A DNA stretch of 64,000 nucleotides from UBA7396 sp047637875 (GCA_047637875.1 JBLJBH010000027.1:1-64000); one strand, 5' to 3'; counted from the first letter of the stretch, positions 24,139-34,900 are shown. A program made the numbers and translations. The notes: generated from the sequence alone by a model not told the origin.

Positions 24139-24693
24139 TTAAGAAATGTTAGGTTTTTTTAAGTAAAATGCATTTGCTATTTTTTGTGTTTGAAACGAAA
24201 TATTTTTTATAATTTTTTCATAATCAACTTCGTTTATTGTAGAAATATTTTCTAAAATAATATCTCCATAAATAGTTTTTGTGTCTTTTAATTTTTCTTT
24301 CAAATCTTCATTTTGAATGATTTCTATTTCACTTTCGGAAGTCATTTTCACAAAACTATCTCTTTTTGAGGAAGTTTTTATGATAGGATAATTTTCAAAT
24401 AAATCAAAATAAGTCAAAGTTGTAATATGCTTTTTAATGACAAAATTTATCGTATTTACAAGCAAAATAGTTGTTCTCACTCAAGTAAAACTTCCAGGCC
24501 CTGCTACAACAACAATATTTTCTAAATCTTTATAATTCAAATTATTTTTTTTCAAAAAACTATCAAATTCTTCAATCAAAAGTGTTGATTCGTTAAGTCT
24601 GACATCAAAAAAATGTTTATCTAAAATATTTCTTTTTTCATCAAAAAGTATAAGTGTGTTTTTTGGGGAAATAGTGTCTAAGAATATATTCAT
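24139..24693 (-). CDS. tsaB: tRNA threonylcarbamoyladenosine biosynthesis protein TsaB
   Basis: 184 residues. It starts MNIFLDTISPKNTLILFDE (ASKHA-type first strand) and carries VVVAGPGSFTGVRTTILL, the TsaB signature, with a UGA-encoded glycine in the TGVR element. TsaB pairs with TsaD and TsaE to make the t6A modification on ANN-decoding tRNAs. The protein is shorter than the usual 220-230 residues, mainly in its second lobe. No tsaD or tsaE lies nearby. It is first of a two-gene unit and has its own promoter. Confidence 0.88.
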
Positions 24694-24720
24694 AATCAGT
24701 GTTAAATGTAAGTTTTTGAA

Positions 24721-24748
24721 ATTATATTATTTTTCAATTTTTATGCAA
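24721..24748 (-). promoter_or_regulatory. Promoter of tsaB
   Basis: On the minus strand, TTGCAT (24748-24743), 16 bases, TATAAT (24726-24721), about 28 bases before the tsaB ATG. Confidence 0.65.
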
Positions 24749-24752
24749 AAAA

Positions 24753-24781
24753 TTATGAATTTTTAAGAGTTTTTGTATAAT
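24753..24781 (+). promoter_or_regulatory. Promoter of the phnA-like/mfd unit
   Basis: A clear TATAAT at 24776-24781, 30 bases before the ATG at 24812. The -35 is weak (TTATGA around 24753). It diverges from the tsaB promoter. Confidence 0.5.
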
Positions 24782-24811
24782 GCGTTTGATTTATTTATTA
24801 ATTTTAGAAAT

Positions 24812-25015
24812 ATGGACGAAATAATTCAAAAAGATGCAAACGGAAATGTTTTAGCTAACTGAGACACAGTAATTGCTATCAAAGATTTAAAAGTAAAATG
24901 AGCTCCTGATATAAAAAGAGGAGATAAATTTAAAAACATCAAATTAACTGACGAAGAATGAATTATTGAATCAGGAAAAATGGTTTTAAGAACTGAGTTT
25001 TTTAAGAAAGTTTAA
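24812..25015 (+). CDS. PhnA/YjdM-type small domain protein
   Basis: 67 residues matching the C-terminal domain of PhnA (YjdM): KDANGNVLANGDTVIAIKDL followed by KVKGAPDIKRGDKFKNIKL and an ending SGKMVLRTEFFKKV. Full-length PhnA usually has an N-terminal zinc ribbon, which is absent. Despite the name, PhnA proteins are not clearly needed for phosphonate use, so the cellular role is unknown. The mfd ATG follows 9 bases after the stop, so the two genes are probably co-transcribed. Confidence 0.8.
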
Positions 25016-25024
25016 TACCTCCTC

Positions 25025-28000
25025 ATGCACTACTTAAACACCTGAAATATATTTTCTAGAAGTCTTTTGATAAAAGAAAACCTACAAAAATCCCTTCCAT
25101 TAGAATTAAGGGAAGGTGGCTGAAAGCCGGATGGGTTAAAAAATTCTCTTATCATCACAAAAGACGAAAATATAAAAAAATATTTGAAAATATTTACATA
25201 CCTAAACTCTCCTATTACTGAGATATCTTGCTTGTCTCAGCTTTTAGACTTTGCCAAAAATAATAGTGGGAACTTTATAGTAAATTATGATTTATTTTTT
25301 GCAAAACTGCCAAATAATTGGGAACTTGAAAATAAATATTCTATAACTTTAGAGAAGGATAAACCATGCGAAATAGATGAACTACTAAAAAAATTAAATG
25401 ATTTTGGTTATAAATTTAAAGAATATTTAGAAGGTGGAGATTATAAAAAAACTTGAGACACATTGTCTATAAAACTGAAAAATAAAAGAGAAACTATTAT
25501 CATAAGTTTTTGGTGAGACTCTGTTGAAAGCATTTTTATAGAAAATTGAATTAACTCAAAAAATGTAGACAAAATAAGTATCTGAAAAATAGAAGAACTA
25601 AATTTTTTCTCTTTAGAAAATAATTTTAATAAAGAATTACTAGAGCTATTAAAAGAAAAAAATCTTATTCTAGACAATGTTGATATACTTGAGTGAGCAA
25701 ATAATTTTCTAAATCTTGAGAATATTATTGCTTTAGATATCTTGAAAAATGCAAATATTTCTCAAACAAATCTTGATATAACTGACCTTTTTATAGATAA
25801 TTTAGAAAATCTAGTAAAAGTATTAAAATCAGAAAAAAAAGTAAAAATTTATACTAAAAATGAAAGAACTATACAGACATTTTTAGAATACAACAACATA
25901 GAAAATATAGAAATATATAAAACAGATTTAACTATTTTAAAATCATTTAAATCATCTAAAGAAATAATAATTTGTGATGATAATTTGTCTAAAATATTCG
26001 TCAAAAAAAGAGTAAAAAAATCACTGAGTGAAAATATAGACTTACTTTTACATATCAAACCTTGAGATTTTGTCGTGCATATAGATCACGGAATCTGAGT
26101 TTTTGAATGAATTATTTGGAAAGAAATTGGAAAACTAAAAAAAGAATATTTAGAAATTCACTATAAATGATGAGATAAACTTTTTGTACCAATTACAGAA
26201 GTCAGAAGAGTTAGTAAATATATCGGAAACGAAAATCCTACTTTAACAGGATTATCAACAAAAGAATGGTCTAAAAAACTTGAAAAAGTGTGAGAGGATG
26301 TCCAAAAAGTAGCTGAGGAATTACTTGAAATTTACGCTGCAAGAAAGATATCAAAAGGTTTTGCATTTAGATACTTTGACTGAGAAATGACAAAATTTGC
26401 TAGAACTTTTGATTATGAATACACTCCTGATCAAGTAAATGCTATAGAAGAAATCATGGAAGATATGAGCAAAGAGACTCCAATGGAGAGAATTTTAGTT
26501 TGAGATGTTTGATTTGGGAAAACAGAAGTTGCATTTAATGCTGTTTATAATGCTTTTTTAAACTGAAAACAATCAATTATTATTTCTCCTCTTGTAGTTT
26601 TAGCTTACGAACACTATAATAAAGCTTGTGAAAGATTTTCAAAATTCCCTATAAATATCTGACTTTTAACTAGATTTCAAACTCAAAGTGAAGCAAAAAT
26701 CATTCTAGACAAACTTAAAACTTGAAAAATAGATTTAATTATTTGAACTCATAGACTTTTATGAGAAAGTTTAGAATACAAAGATTTATGACTTTTGGTA
26801 ATTGATGAAGAACATAAATTTTGAGTAAAAGACAAAGAAAAGTTGAAAATATTTAAGCAATCAACTCACAAAGAATCATCTCAAAACGAGGAAGTTTGAG
26901 GAAGAAAAATTTTTTCGACAGGAGTTTATGAAGATGTAAATGACTTAGAAACAAATTTTTCTGACAAAAAAATTCCGAAGTTTTCAGATTATTCTATAGA
27001 CATTTTAAGTATGTCTGCAACACCTATTCCTAGAAGTCTAAATATGGCTTTAAATGGAATCCGTGATGTTTCTATACTATCAAAAGCTCCATCAATTAGA
27101 AAATGAGTTGAAACTTTTGTTTCAAAATTTGATGATAATGTAATAATTGAGGCATGAAAAAAAGAATTTGAAAGAGGATGACAATTATTTTTTATTCATA
27201 ATAGAGTTGAAAGTATTGGCTCAATGGCAAGATATTTGCAAGATTTATTTCCAAAAAGAAAAATTATTGTAACACACTGACAACTCCCATGACACGAACT
27301 AGAAGATAGAATTCTAGCGTTTAAAAGAAAAGAATATGATATACTTCTTTCTTCAACGGTTATAGAAAACTGAATCGATTTTCCAAATGTAAATACGATT
27401 ATTATAAATGAGGCTTATAAATTTGGTATTAGCCAAATTCACCAACTTAGATGAAGAGTTTGAAGAAGTGATAGAGAATGATATTGTTATCTTTTATTCA
27501 AAAAGGAGAAAATCTCAGAAGATGCGGCAAAAAGACTTACAACAGTTGTCGAATATTCACATCTTTGAGCTTGATTTGAACTAGCAATTCGTGATCTTGA
27601 AATAAGATGATGATGAGATATTCTTGGTTTAAAACAATCAGGATTATCGACAGAAGTATGAATAAATGTCTATTTAAAATTGCTAGAAGATAAAATTGAA
27701 GAATTAAAATTAAAGTGAAATTTTGAAAAAGAAGAAGATGTAAAAAAATCAAAATTAGAAACCTCTATAGATTTAAATATTTCAGCATATTTATGAGATG
27801 ATTTTTTTGAATCAGAACTTGATAAGCTAAACTTTTATAGAGAAATTGAATCTATTTCTGATATAGAAGAATTGGAAAATCTTATATCAGATTTCAAAGA
27901 ATTAGCTTGAGAACTCAGTGAAGAAAACAATAATTTATTCAAAGTTTTAGAAGTAAAGATTAAAGCTTCTGAATACAAAATAAAATCTATAAAAAGAATT

Positions 28001-28234
28001 TGAGTAAGTTATGAAATAAGTTTTATAGAAAACTTGAAAATTGAAGAATTAAAAGCATTTCTTGATTTAGATAAGGAAGTTAAATTTATAGTAAATGGAC
28101 TAACAAGTCTAAAATGTCCTTGTAATAAATTTTTGGATGATTTGGATTTTCTAAATTATTTATATAAAATAATGATTGAAAATAAAAATTGTTCTCAAAG
28201 TGAGAGAAAAATTATTAAACTAAAAAAGAAATAG
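25025..28234 (+). CDS. mfd: Transcription-repair coupling factor Mfd
   Basis: 1069 residues from ATG 25025. TTG 25184 is an alternative start, but NSLIITKDENIKKYLKIF upstream of it looks like the genuine first strand of the UvrB-like module. The RNA-polymerase-interaction domain starts PGDFVVHIDHGIGVFEG near residue 345. The RecG-like motor follows, with ILVGDVGFGKTEVAF (Walker A, near 492), VIDEEHKFGV (near 593), SATPIPRSLNMAL and HQLRGRVGRSDREG. A shortened C-terminal D7-like region ends the protein. Mfd removes stalled RNA polymerase and recruits UvrA, also encoded in this window. Residues about 20-38 are encoded by an inserted palindromic repeat. Confidence 0.94.
25087..25138. repeat. Dispersed palindromic repeat inside the mfd 5' coding region
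   Basis: ATCCCTTCC...GGGAAGGTGGCTGAAAGCC matches the element at 35885-35927 (GGTGGCTGAAAGCC shared exactly) and, in reverse, the one at 45353-45393. It is in frame with mfd and adds about 17 residues (SLPLELREGGGKPDGLK). Confidence 0.75.
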
Positions 28235-28258
28235 TCAAGTTTTAAATATCTTAATGGA

Positions 28259-28286
28259 TTGAAAAATATAAAAAAAACTATACAAT
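28259..28286 (+). promoter_or_regulatory. Promoter of the thioredoxin-cyclophilin-FKBP gene
   Basis: TTGAAA (28259-28264), 16 bases, TACAAT (28281-28286), 28 bases before the ATG. Confidence 0.6.
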
Positions 28287-28314
28287 ATAAACCATTATTT
28301 TTTAATTTAAATTT

Positions 28315-29826
28315 ATGAAAAAAATATTTTTAATATTAATTCTAAGTTTTACATTATTTAGCTGTAACTGAGGAAAAACAGAAGTTGCAAGTGACCCAAA
28401 TATTAACTTAGAAGAAAAAACTGACAAAAGAACTTATTTATGATTTGTTGCTACTTGGTGTCCTCATTGTAAAGATGAAATGCCAGTTTTAGAAAAATTT
28501 TATAGACAATATAAAGATCAAGTAAAAATGCAAATGATTGTAGCTGATGGGAAAAAATTTACTTGAGACTATACTATTCCTCAAGACACTTCAAATCCTG
28601 TGACTTACGAACAAGCAACTTGAGAAAAATGTGATTATGTACCTAGTTATATAATTTATGATGAAAATAAACAAATTATGGAAAAAGTTTGTGGTTGAAA
28701 ATTAACTTTTGAACAATTAGAACAAAAACTTTTAATTCCAAAAACAAGTACTGGAACTTGAGAAACTTTATCTACTAACTCTTGAGAAACAATGAAAAAT
28801 ACTTACCAATTAGAATGATTTAAAGAAGGTGATGTTTGAGTAATAATGACTACAACAAACTGAAAAATTGAAATAAAATTATTTCCTAAAGATGCTCCAA
28901 AAACTGTTAATAACTTTTTAGCACTATCAAAAAATGGTTATTATGAAGGAATAACTTTTCATAGAGTTATAAAAGATTTTATGATTCAAGGTTGAGACCC
29001 AGAATGAACTGGTATGTGAGGAAAAAGTATTTATGGTAGTGAATTTGAAGATGAGTTTTCACCTAATTTACAAAATATAAGAGGTTCTCTATCTATGGCA
29101 AATGCTGGAGCAAACACAAACGGAAGCCAATTTTTTATTAATCATAAAGATAATAATTTTCTAGACAATAAACACTCTGTTTTTGGACAAGTAGTGAATG
29201 GTCTTGATAATGTTGATAAAATAGCATCTGTAAAAACTGACTGAAATGATAAACCAGAAAAAGAAGTAAAAATTATAAAAATGGAAGTTGTTAAATTTGA
29301 AGGATGAAGTTTAAAACCATATGATTTTTATTTAGAAGAAGAATTAAAAAAATTAGAAGATGAGAAGAAAGCAAAACTAGAAGCTGACAAATCAAGAGTT
29401 GTAAAAGCTTGAGATAAAATAGCTGTAAATTATATATGAAAAACAGCTTCTGATAAAAAAGAATTTGATAACTCTTACACTAGATGAACTCCTATAGAAT
29501 TTGAAGTTTGAGCTAAAATGATGATTGCTTGATTTGACGCTTGAGTAGTTTGAATGAAAATTTGAGAGAAAAAAACTCTTAATATAAAATCATCTGAAGC
29601 ATATTGAGAATATAGTGAAGAAAATATACAAGAAGTTGCAAAATCAGAATTAAAACAATTTGAAGATGCTTGATATAAATTAGAAGTTTGAACAAAACTT
29701 CCAACTATGTATTGAGAATTTGAAATAAAAGAAGTAAATAAAGATACAGTAAAAATTGATTTAAATCACTTTCTAGCTTGAAAAGATTTGATATTTGAAG
29801 TAGAACTAGTTGAATTTAAAAACTAA
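28315..29826 (+). CDS. Lipoprotein fusing thioredoxin-like, cyclophilin and SlyD-like FKBP domains
   Basis: 503 residues in one frame. A lipoprotein signal ends at the LFSC lipobox (Cys17). A thioredoxin fold with FVATWCPHCKDEMPVLEKF (CPHC at about 49-52) follows to about 145. After a Ser/Thr/Gly linker comes a cyclophilin-type prolyl isomerase (about 173-328) with APKTVNNFLAL, FHRVIKDFMIQGGDP and GSQFFINHKDN. Last is an FKBP domain of SlyD type (about 362-503) with KIAVNYIGK, MIAGFDAGVVGMKIGEKK and a chaperone-like insert. All parts point to folding and disulfide chemistry of exported proteins at the membrane surface. Flanked by its own promoter and terminator, it is monocistronic. I know of no standard protein with this exact triple order. 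Confidence 0.92.
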
Positions 29827-29857
29827 AAAAATGTGTGGAATTCTCCACACATTTTTA
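29826..29857. terminator. Bidirectional terminator between converging genes
   Basis: AAATGTGTGG / CCACACATTT hairpin with A's on one side and T's on the other. It serves the folding lipoprotein on the plus strand and the small membrane protein on the minus strand. Confidence 0.85.
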
Positions 29858-30079
29858 TTTTTTACCAAAAATTTTTTGACTCACATAATCCAAAATAAGA
29901 TCTGGTATTTGAGAATAAAGTAAAAATATTTGTCTAAATTTATTATAGATTTCTACTATTTCCATAAATACATTTAATACTTTTATTAGTTTATACAAAA
30001 CTATTGAAAGTAGAGTTCAAATAATTGTAGTAAATAGTATTAAAACTATGTATAATACTTCTAAAATTGATATTTCCAT
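29855..30079 (-). CDS. Small single-pass membrane protein, function unknown
   Basis: 74 residues: MEISILEVLYIVLILFTTII with a membrane helix at about 5-28, then an amphipathic charged segment (VLNVFMEIVEIYNKFRQIF) and a basic end (YVSQKIFGKK). I do not recognise it. Composition and size recall small DUF948-like or phage-shock-like membrane proteins, but no signature supports that. It lies 17 bases after the thioredoxin-like gene and probably shares its transcript. Confidence 0.6.
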
Positions 30080-30096
30080 ATATATAAAATAAATTA

Positions 30097-30588
30097 TTAA
30101 ATTTCTTCTATTGTTTTATTTATATCTAAAGTTAAGCTTTTTACAACTTTTTTTATATTGTCTTCTCAGGTAATTGTTTTATAAACTTCTTTATTTTCAA
30201 AAACTATTAAAGCAGGAATTTCTGATAAACTATATTTCTTTATATCTATTTTCTCATCTTTAACGTCAACTATTTTCAATGCTACATTTTGAGAAAATGA
30301 TTTTGTTAATAATACAGGAATTGATAACAAAAACTCCTTAAAAAAATCTTTAGAAGAATCTCAAAAAATAACTAAACATCTTTTTTCAAAAACCTTTGTT
30401 TCTCATTCTTGATTTAAAAAAGTTTTATTTTCTGATTTTAAAATAAATTTGTCAAAATCTTCTTGTCCTTGTAATACAAGAGATGATTTACTTATTTTTT
30501 CAGCAGTCATATCAACTGTTTTATCTTTTAATTCAATAGCTTTATCTTTTAATTTTATAGCTTTTTGTTTAATCTTTGAAAAATCCAT
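30097..30588 (-). CDS. Thioredoxin-fold protein without the CXXC site
   Basis: 163 residues. An N-terminal charged helical repeat (KIKQKAIKLKDKAIELKDK) precedes a thioredoxin-like fold: RCLVIFGDSSKDFF, where a CXXC would be expected, then ALKIVDVKDE, SLSEIPALIVFENKEVYKTI (the conserved cis-Pro strand) and VVKSLTLDINKTIEEI. With SSKD in place of a redox pair it is unlikely to be an oxidoreductase. A binding or scaffolding role is possible. It has a strong promoter and a small membrane protein behind it. The fold assignment is from strand order only. Confidence 0.55.
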
Positions 30589-30618
30589 AAATAATTGTTA
30601 ATAATAAAAATATGCTTC

Positions 30619-30647
30619 ATTATATCACATTTTTATTATTTTTGCAA
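30619..30647 (-). promoter_or_regulatory. Promoter of the thioredoxin-fold gene
   Basis: On the minus strand, TTGCAA (30647-30642), 17 bases, TATAAT (30624-30619), about 30 bases before the ATG. Confidence 0.75.
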
Positions 30648-30649
30648 AC

Positions 30650-30683
30650 AAAAAAAGAACCCTAACCTTCTACTTAGAGTTCT
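30650..30683 (-). terminator. Terminator of toxin-antitoxin-like cassette 1
   Basis: On the minus strand, AGAACTCTAAG / TTAGGGTTCT then T's. Its sequence is closely similar to the terminator at 31834-31870. Confidence 0.75.
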
Positions 30684-30705
30684 TTAAAATTAAGTGAATA
30701 ATTTT

Positions 30706-31053
30706 CTAATTCTCTATTTTTAAACTACTAACAACTATTTCATTATTTGAATCATTTTTAATAGCTAAAAAAGTTATTTTATAATTTCAGTATCTAAAAA
30801 TATAACTACAATTTTCTATTTTTTCAAAAGAATACAAAACTTTTCTTCAAATAATTCAGTTTTCACAAATAGAGTTTATTTCATTAAAAATATCTGTTTT
30901 CATTTTTTCATATTTTTCAAAATATAACTCTACTATTTTATCTTCATCATATATTCAAGTATTACTATAAAAATTGAAATAATAGTTTTTCATAGATAAA
31001 ACAAAATCATTTAATCACTCAAAAAAACTTTCTTCAAAATATACTTTATACAT
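30706..31053 (-). CDS. Candidate RelE/ParE-like toxin, cassette 1
   Basis: 115 residues starting MYKVYFEESFFEGLNDFVLS. It has NTGIYDED in the middle, then IIGRKVLYS and YIFRYGNYKITFLAIKN near the end. It is a paralog of the product of 31309-31632: both share the MYKV start, a TGI-x-x-E/D element, an IxGRK element and a final beta-hairpin. Small size, a beta-rich C-terminus and a preceding overlapping short gene are the hallmarks of a type II toxin-antitoxin pair. The fold assignment to RelE/ParE is an inference. Its ATG overlaps the upstream gene's stop by 8 bases. Confidence 0.55.
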
Positions 31054-31192
31054 AAGATAACTTTTCTTTAGAACTGAAATTAGATGATTTATTTTTAGAA
31101 TCAACCAAATCTTTTTTTAATTCTTTTGCTTGATTTTCTATTATCTTTGTACCAAGTTTTTGAGCTTCTGATAGTGTATATAATTTTTTCAT
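31046..31192 (-). CDS. Candidate antitoxin, cassette 1
   Basis: 48 residues: MKKLYTLSEAQKLGTKIIEN, then QAKELKKDLVDSKNKSS and the end EKLSYV. It is highly charged and helical, as antitoxin toxin-binding tails are. It ends with the same SYV/AYV and the same overlap as its paralog at 31625-31777. No DNA-binding motif is evident in so short a chain. It is the first gene of the cassette, as is usual for antitoxins. Confidence 0.5.
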   Translation of the reverse strand: MKKLYTLSEAQKLGTKIIENQAKELKKDLVDSKNKSSNFSSKEKLSYV

Positions 31193-31221
31193 AATATAAT
31201 AATTACAAATTAAACAAACTC

Positions 31222-31227
31222 ATTATA
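31222..31227 (-). promoter_or_regulatory. -10 element of cassette 1
   Basis: TATAAT on the minus strand within AAAGTTTGTATAATGA, a block shared almost exactly with the upstream region of cassette 2. The -35 is less clear (TTGCTT, 15 bases upstream). Confidence 0.5.
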
Positions 31228-31252
31228 CAAACTTTCCAAAAAAAGCAAACAC

Positions 31253-31290
31253 AAAAAAATCCCCCAACTTTTTCAAGTCAGGGGATTTTA
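31253..31290 (-). terminator. Terminator of cassette 2
   Basis: On the minus strand, AATCCCCTGACTT / AAGTTGGGGGATT with a short loop and a T run, just after the toxin 2 stop. Confidence 0.75.
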
Positions 31291-31308
31291 AAATTAAATA
31301 AATAATTT

Positions 31309-31632
31309 TTATCTAATAGATATACTAATAACATATCTTTCTTTTAATTTTATATCCTCTTCAAAATCTATAAAAATATATTTTGTTCTCCATTTTATAA
31401 TTGTAGAATAATTATCTTTTCTTCATAATACATTTTCTTCTTCCAATGTATTTTTAATTAAATTAAGAACTTCTATTTTTCTATTTTTTGCCTCATCAAT
31501 ATATGAATTTATAATTTGATTTTCAGACCAAATTCAAGTATCTTCATATACTTTTTCATAATACCTTCTATATTTATCAAAATAATCTCATAAATAATTT
31601 ATACTATTATTTGTAAGTGATACTTTATACAT
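31309..31632 (-). CDS. Candidate RelE/ParE-like toxin, cassette 2
   Basis: 107 residues, paralogous to the product of 30706-31053: MYKVSLTNNSINYLGDYF, then RRYYEKVYEDTGIWSENQII, ENVLGRKDNYSTIIKWRTKY and a final strand RYVISISIR. The aligned landmarks (MYKV, YY, TGI, GRK, terminal beta-hairpin) occur at similar spacing, but overall identity is low, so the duplication is old. The function proposed is the same as for cassette 1, with the same reservation. Confidence 0.55.
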
Positions 31633-31777
31633 AAGCTAATTCTCTTACTCAATTATTTTTAGTTCTTTTTTCTCTTAAATTTTTTCTAAGTATTTCTGCT
31701 TGTTTTAAAATTACTTCATCCAAAATTTTTGAAGTTTCTTCTATATCATAACAAACTTCTCATTTATATATTTCCAT
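31625..31777 (-). CDS. Candidate antitoxin, cassette 2
   Basis: 50 residues: MEIYKGEVCYDIEETSKILD, then EVILKQAEILRKNLREK and the end VRELAYV. It overlaps the toxin start by 8 bases through ATGTATAA, exactly as in cassette 1. The central QAEILRKNLREK matches QAKELKKDL of the first antitoxin in position and character. The end ELAYV parallels KLSYV. Confidence 0.5.
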
Positions 31778-31806
31778 AATTCAATAATTATCAATTAAAC
31801 ACTTTC

Positions 31807-31812
31807 ATTATA
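31807..31812 (-). promoter_or_regulatory. -10 element of cassette 2
   Basis: TATAAT on the minus strand inside GAAAGTTTGTATAATGA. The same block precedes cassette 1, so it may include a shared operator for antitoxin autoregulation. Confidence 0.5.
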
Positions 31813-31833
31813 CAAACTTTCAAAAAAAATCAA

Positions 31834-31870
31834 CAAAAAAAGAACCCTAATCTTTCGATTAGAGTTCTTA
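31834..31870 (-). terminator. Terminator of the S-layer-like protein gene
   Basis: On the minus strand, AAGAACTCTAATC / GATTAGGGTTCTT and T's, 45 bases after the stop codon. Confidence 0.8.
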
Positions 31871-31914
31871 AAAATTAAGTGAATAATTTTTTAATAATTA
31901 CTTTCTAAATAAAA

Positions 31915-34900
31915 TTATTTAGTTTCAGTAATTGGTAATGTAGCAACATTATAATAATCAACTGCATTTAATGTTAAGCTACCAGCTTCAAATTCAACAT
32001 CATTTAATGTTAAATTCCAATCTGGAGTACCATTTACATTTGAATCAGTAATAGCACCTTTAACTAAAACTATATATGTAACAGTAGAACCAGCATCAAC
32101 TGTGTTATAATTTTTTAAAGAGATTTCTTTATCACTATTATTAACAAAAGTTCAAGTACCAGCTAATTGTGATAAATTATCTTTATAAATTTCAACTTGT
32201 GTAGCACCAGTATATCAAGATAATTGAGCTCTTAAATTAACTCCAGATAAAGTAATTTCATCTTTACCAGAAGCCGTAACAGTAAATCTTAAAGCACTAT
32301 TAGATATTAATTTAGAAGAGTTTGAAGCTTTAGCAATAACTAAAACGTTATCAGCAATAGCGTGAACTTTTCCAGAAACAACTTGTGCTTCAGTATCATC
32401 TGAACCATTAGATCAAGTAAATTTAACAGAATCTAATTGTAATGAAACATTTTCAACATTAGTACTTGAATTTGCATCAGCTATTACAAAATATGTAGCT
32501 GATTTATCCATAGCTATAGCAGTATTATCTGAAGCTACAGATTCAAATTTAACTAATGAATCAGAAGCAGAAGAAGAATAAGCAACAACTGTATTAGAAG
32601 CATTAGTTAATCTAAAATTAGATAATGCATTTAATCAAGTACCAGATAAATTAATATCTTTTAATTTTATAGTATCATTTTTAGCAGTAACTTTGAAAGC
32701 TAAAACTTTATTATTAGCAGAACCTGCTTCAAATAAGCTAGCTTTAGGATTACTATCACTAGAAGCTAATTGAGCTTTAGCAGCTTTAATAGTAAATGTA
32801 GCACCTGTTGGTTTAGAATAAGCACTAGATAAAACTTCATCTGAAGTAGCAGTATCTACAGCAGTTAAAGAAACTAATTTAGCTTGGATAGAACCTGAAG
32901 CAAAAGAATCAGATAAATCAGCTTTAACTACCATATTAACAGAAGCAGAACTAGAAACTTTAGCAGTAAATCAATCAAATTTAATTGAATTATTATCAAT
33001 AGTTTTTGAAGAAACAGCAGTTCCATCAACATATAATGTAGCATAAACATTATTTAAATGACCCGTAGAAGTAGAAGAATTAGATCAAGTAAATGCTATT
33101 GTAGCAGAAGTTACATTAATTGGATTACCTTTTGTAGAAGATAGAGTTAGTCCGTATAAAGTAACTGCTTTAGAACCAGCAGCTAAAGTAGTAGAACCTA
33201 AACCATCATTTCTTGTAACATTTAAAGTTGAGTCTTCAACTGTAACAGTTACTCAAGCAATAGTACCTACACCTGAAGTAACTTCTTCATCATTAGAAAC
33301 AAATTCTTTAGTATCAAATGAAGATAATTTCATTTCATCAAATTTAACTGTTCCTTTTTCTGAACTAGATTTTAATGTAGCATATAATTTTACATCAACT
33401 GTACCAGAAATATTAACTGTTCCATCAAAATTAATTGATGTAGTATAAGAATTAGTAGGTGCAGAAGAAGAAAATGAAGTACCTCCAATAACTAAATTAA
33501 CAGTATTAAAGAATTTACTTAAAGCAACAACTGTATTAGAAGAATCTTTAGATGTATAAGATAAAACTATATTTTCTAATCTAACAGAGTTTTTAGCAGT
33601 TATTTTACCTTGCATTAATACAACTTCAGAAGTACCTGGAGCATATGATTTAGATAAAGCAACAGAAGAATCTCTTTCAAATTTAACTTCACCACCAGTA
33701 ACAGTGTATTTATTTAAATCTACTTTTTCATCATTTATAGTAGCTCTAAATCCATTTTTAGATTCAATAACACTTAAATCTGATTTAGCTTTTAAATATA
33801 ATTGATAAGTATCTTTAGCATCTTCAACATTAGATACATTAGCTTTTACATAGTAAGTAGCAGTAGCTCATTCTTTAATTGAATCAGCAACAGTAAAAGT
33901 TAAAGTTTTACCATCAACTACAACATCAGAAGAAACAACAACATCATTTCTAACTAATTTAATATCAGTTAAATTAGTTAATGAAGCACTACTTCAAGTA
34001 GTATATAATGTAACAGTTTGGAAAATTACATCAGTTTGTTCTGCTTTTGAATCGTTAGCTGTTAATTTAAAAGCACCTAATTCAACTGAATCAGAAGAAG
34101 CTTTATAATCAGAAGCAGTTCATCATTTAGCAAAATCTATATCAGCAACTGTATAATTAGTAGTTCTTAAAACAGGAGTAGTAAAAGATCCTGAAACACT
34201 ACCAGCAGAAGATTTAACTTCACCTGAAGTAAATTGGAAATCAACACCATTTACAGAAGCAACTTCAACATATAAATCTAAAGTATCTGTAGATCAAGCT
34301 TTAACAACATAAGAAGGAGAAAAAGATAATACTACATTTCATTCAGATGTAAATCAAGCTCTTCCAGAAATTCTTTTACCATTTTTTTCAAACCATACTT
34401 TAGTATTAGAATCAACAGAAGCTAATCAAACTTTTTTAACTTCAACAGAATTTAAAGAAATATCTGAAGAACCAGCAGTAAAGTCAACTTTAGCGAATAA
34501 AATTGTACCTGTACCTGGAATTTGAGTTCCACTAGCTAAAGAAGTTGGATTTAAAGATAATTCTAAATTACCAGCTTTAACTGAAGTATTAGCTCCAGTA
34601 GAAGTAGTTCCAGTAGAAGTTTCACCTGAACCAGACATATCTTCACCATCTTCGTCAAATAAATCACCAAATAGGTCATCTAAATTAACATCAGAATCAT
34701 CATCTTCAGCACCAGTAGTATTAGTAACAGCTGAATCAGCAGAAACTATAACCATTGATCTTTTTGCAGCAGCAGTAGCAGAAACTTTAGCATCAGCTGA
34801 TAAAATACCAGCTTCAACAGCAGCTTGTCTGTAAGCTTCAGCCCAAGGTTCAACACCTTCAGCTTTAGCTACACCTCTAGCTTGCATAATCATTTTTAAT

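Noticed and set aside
25184..25186. TTG as the mfd start
   Set aside because: The frame is open upstream to ATG 25025 and the residues just before TTG (LIITKDENIKKY) fit the first strand of the UvrB-like module. Kept as an alternative only.
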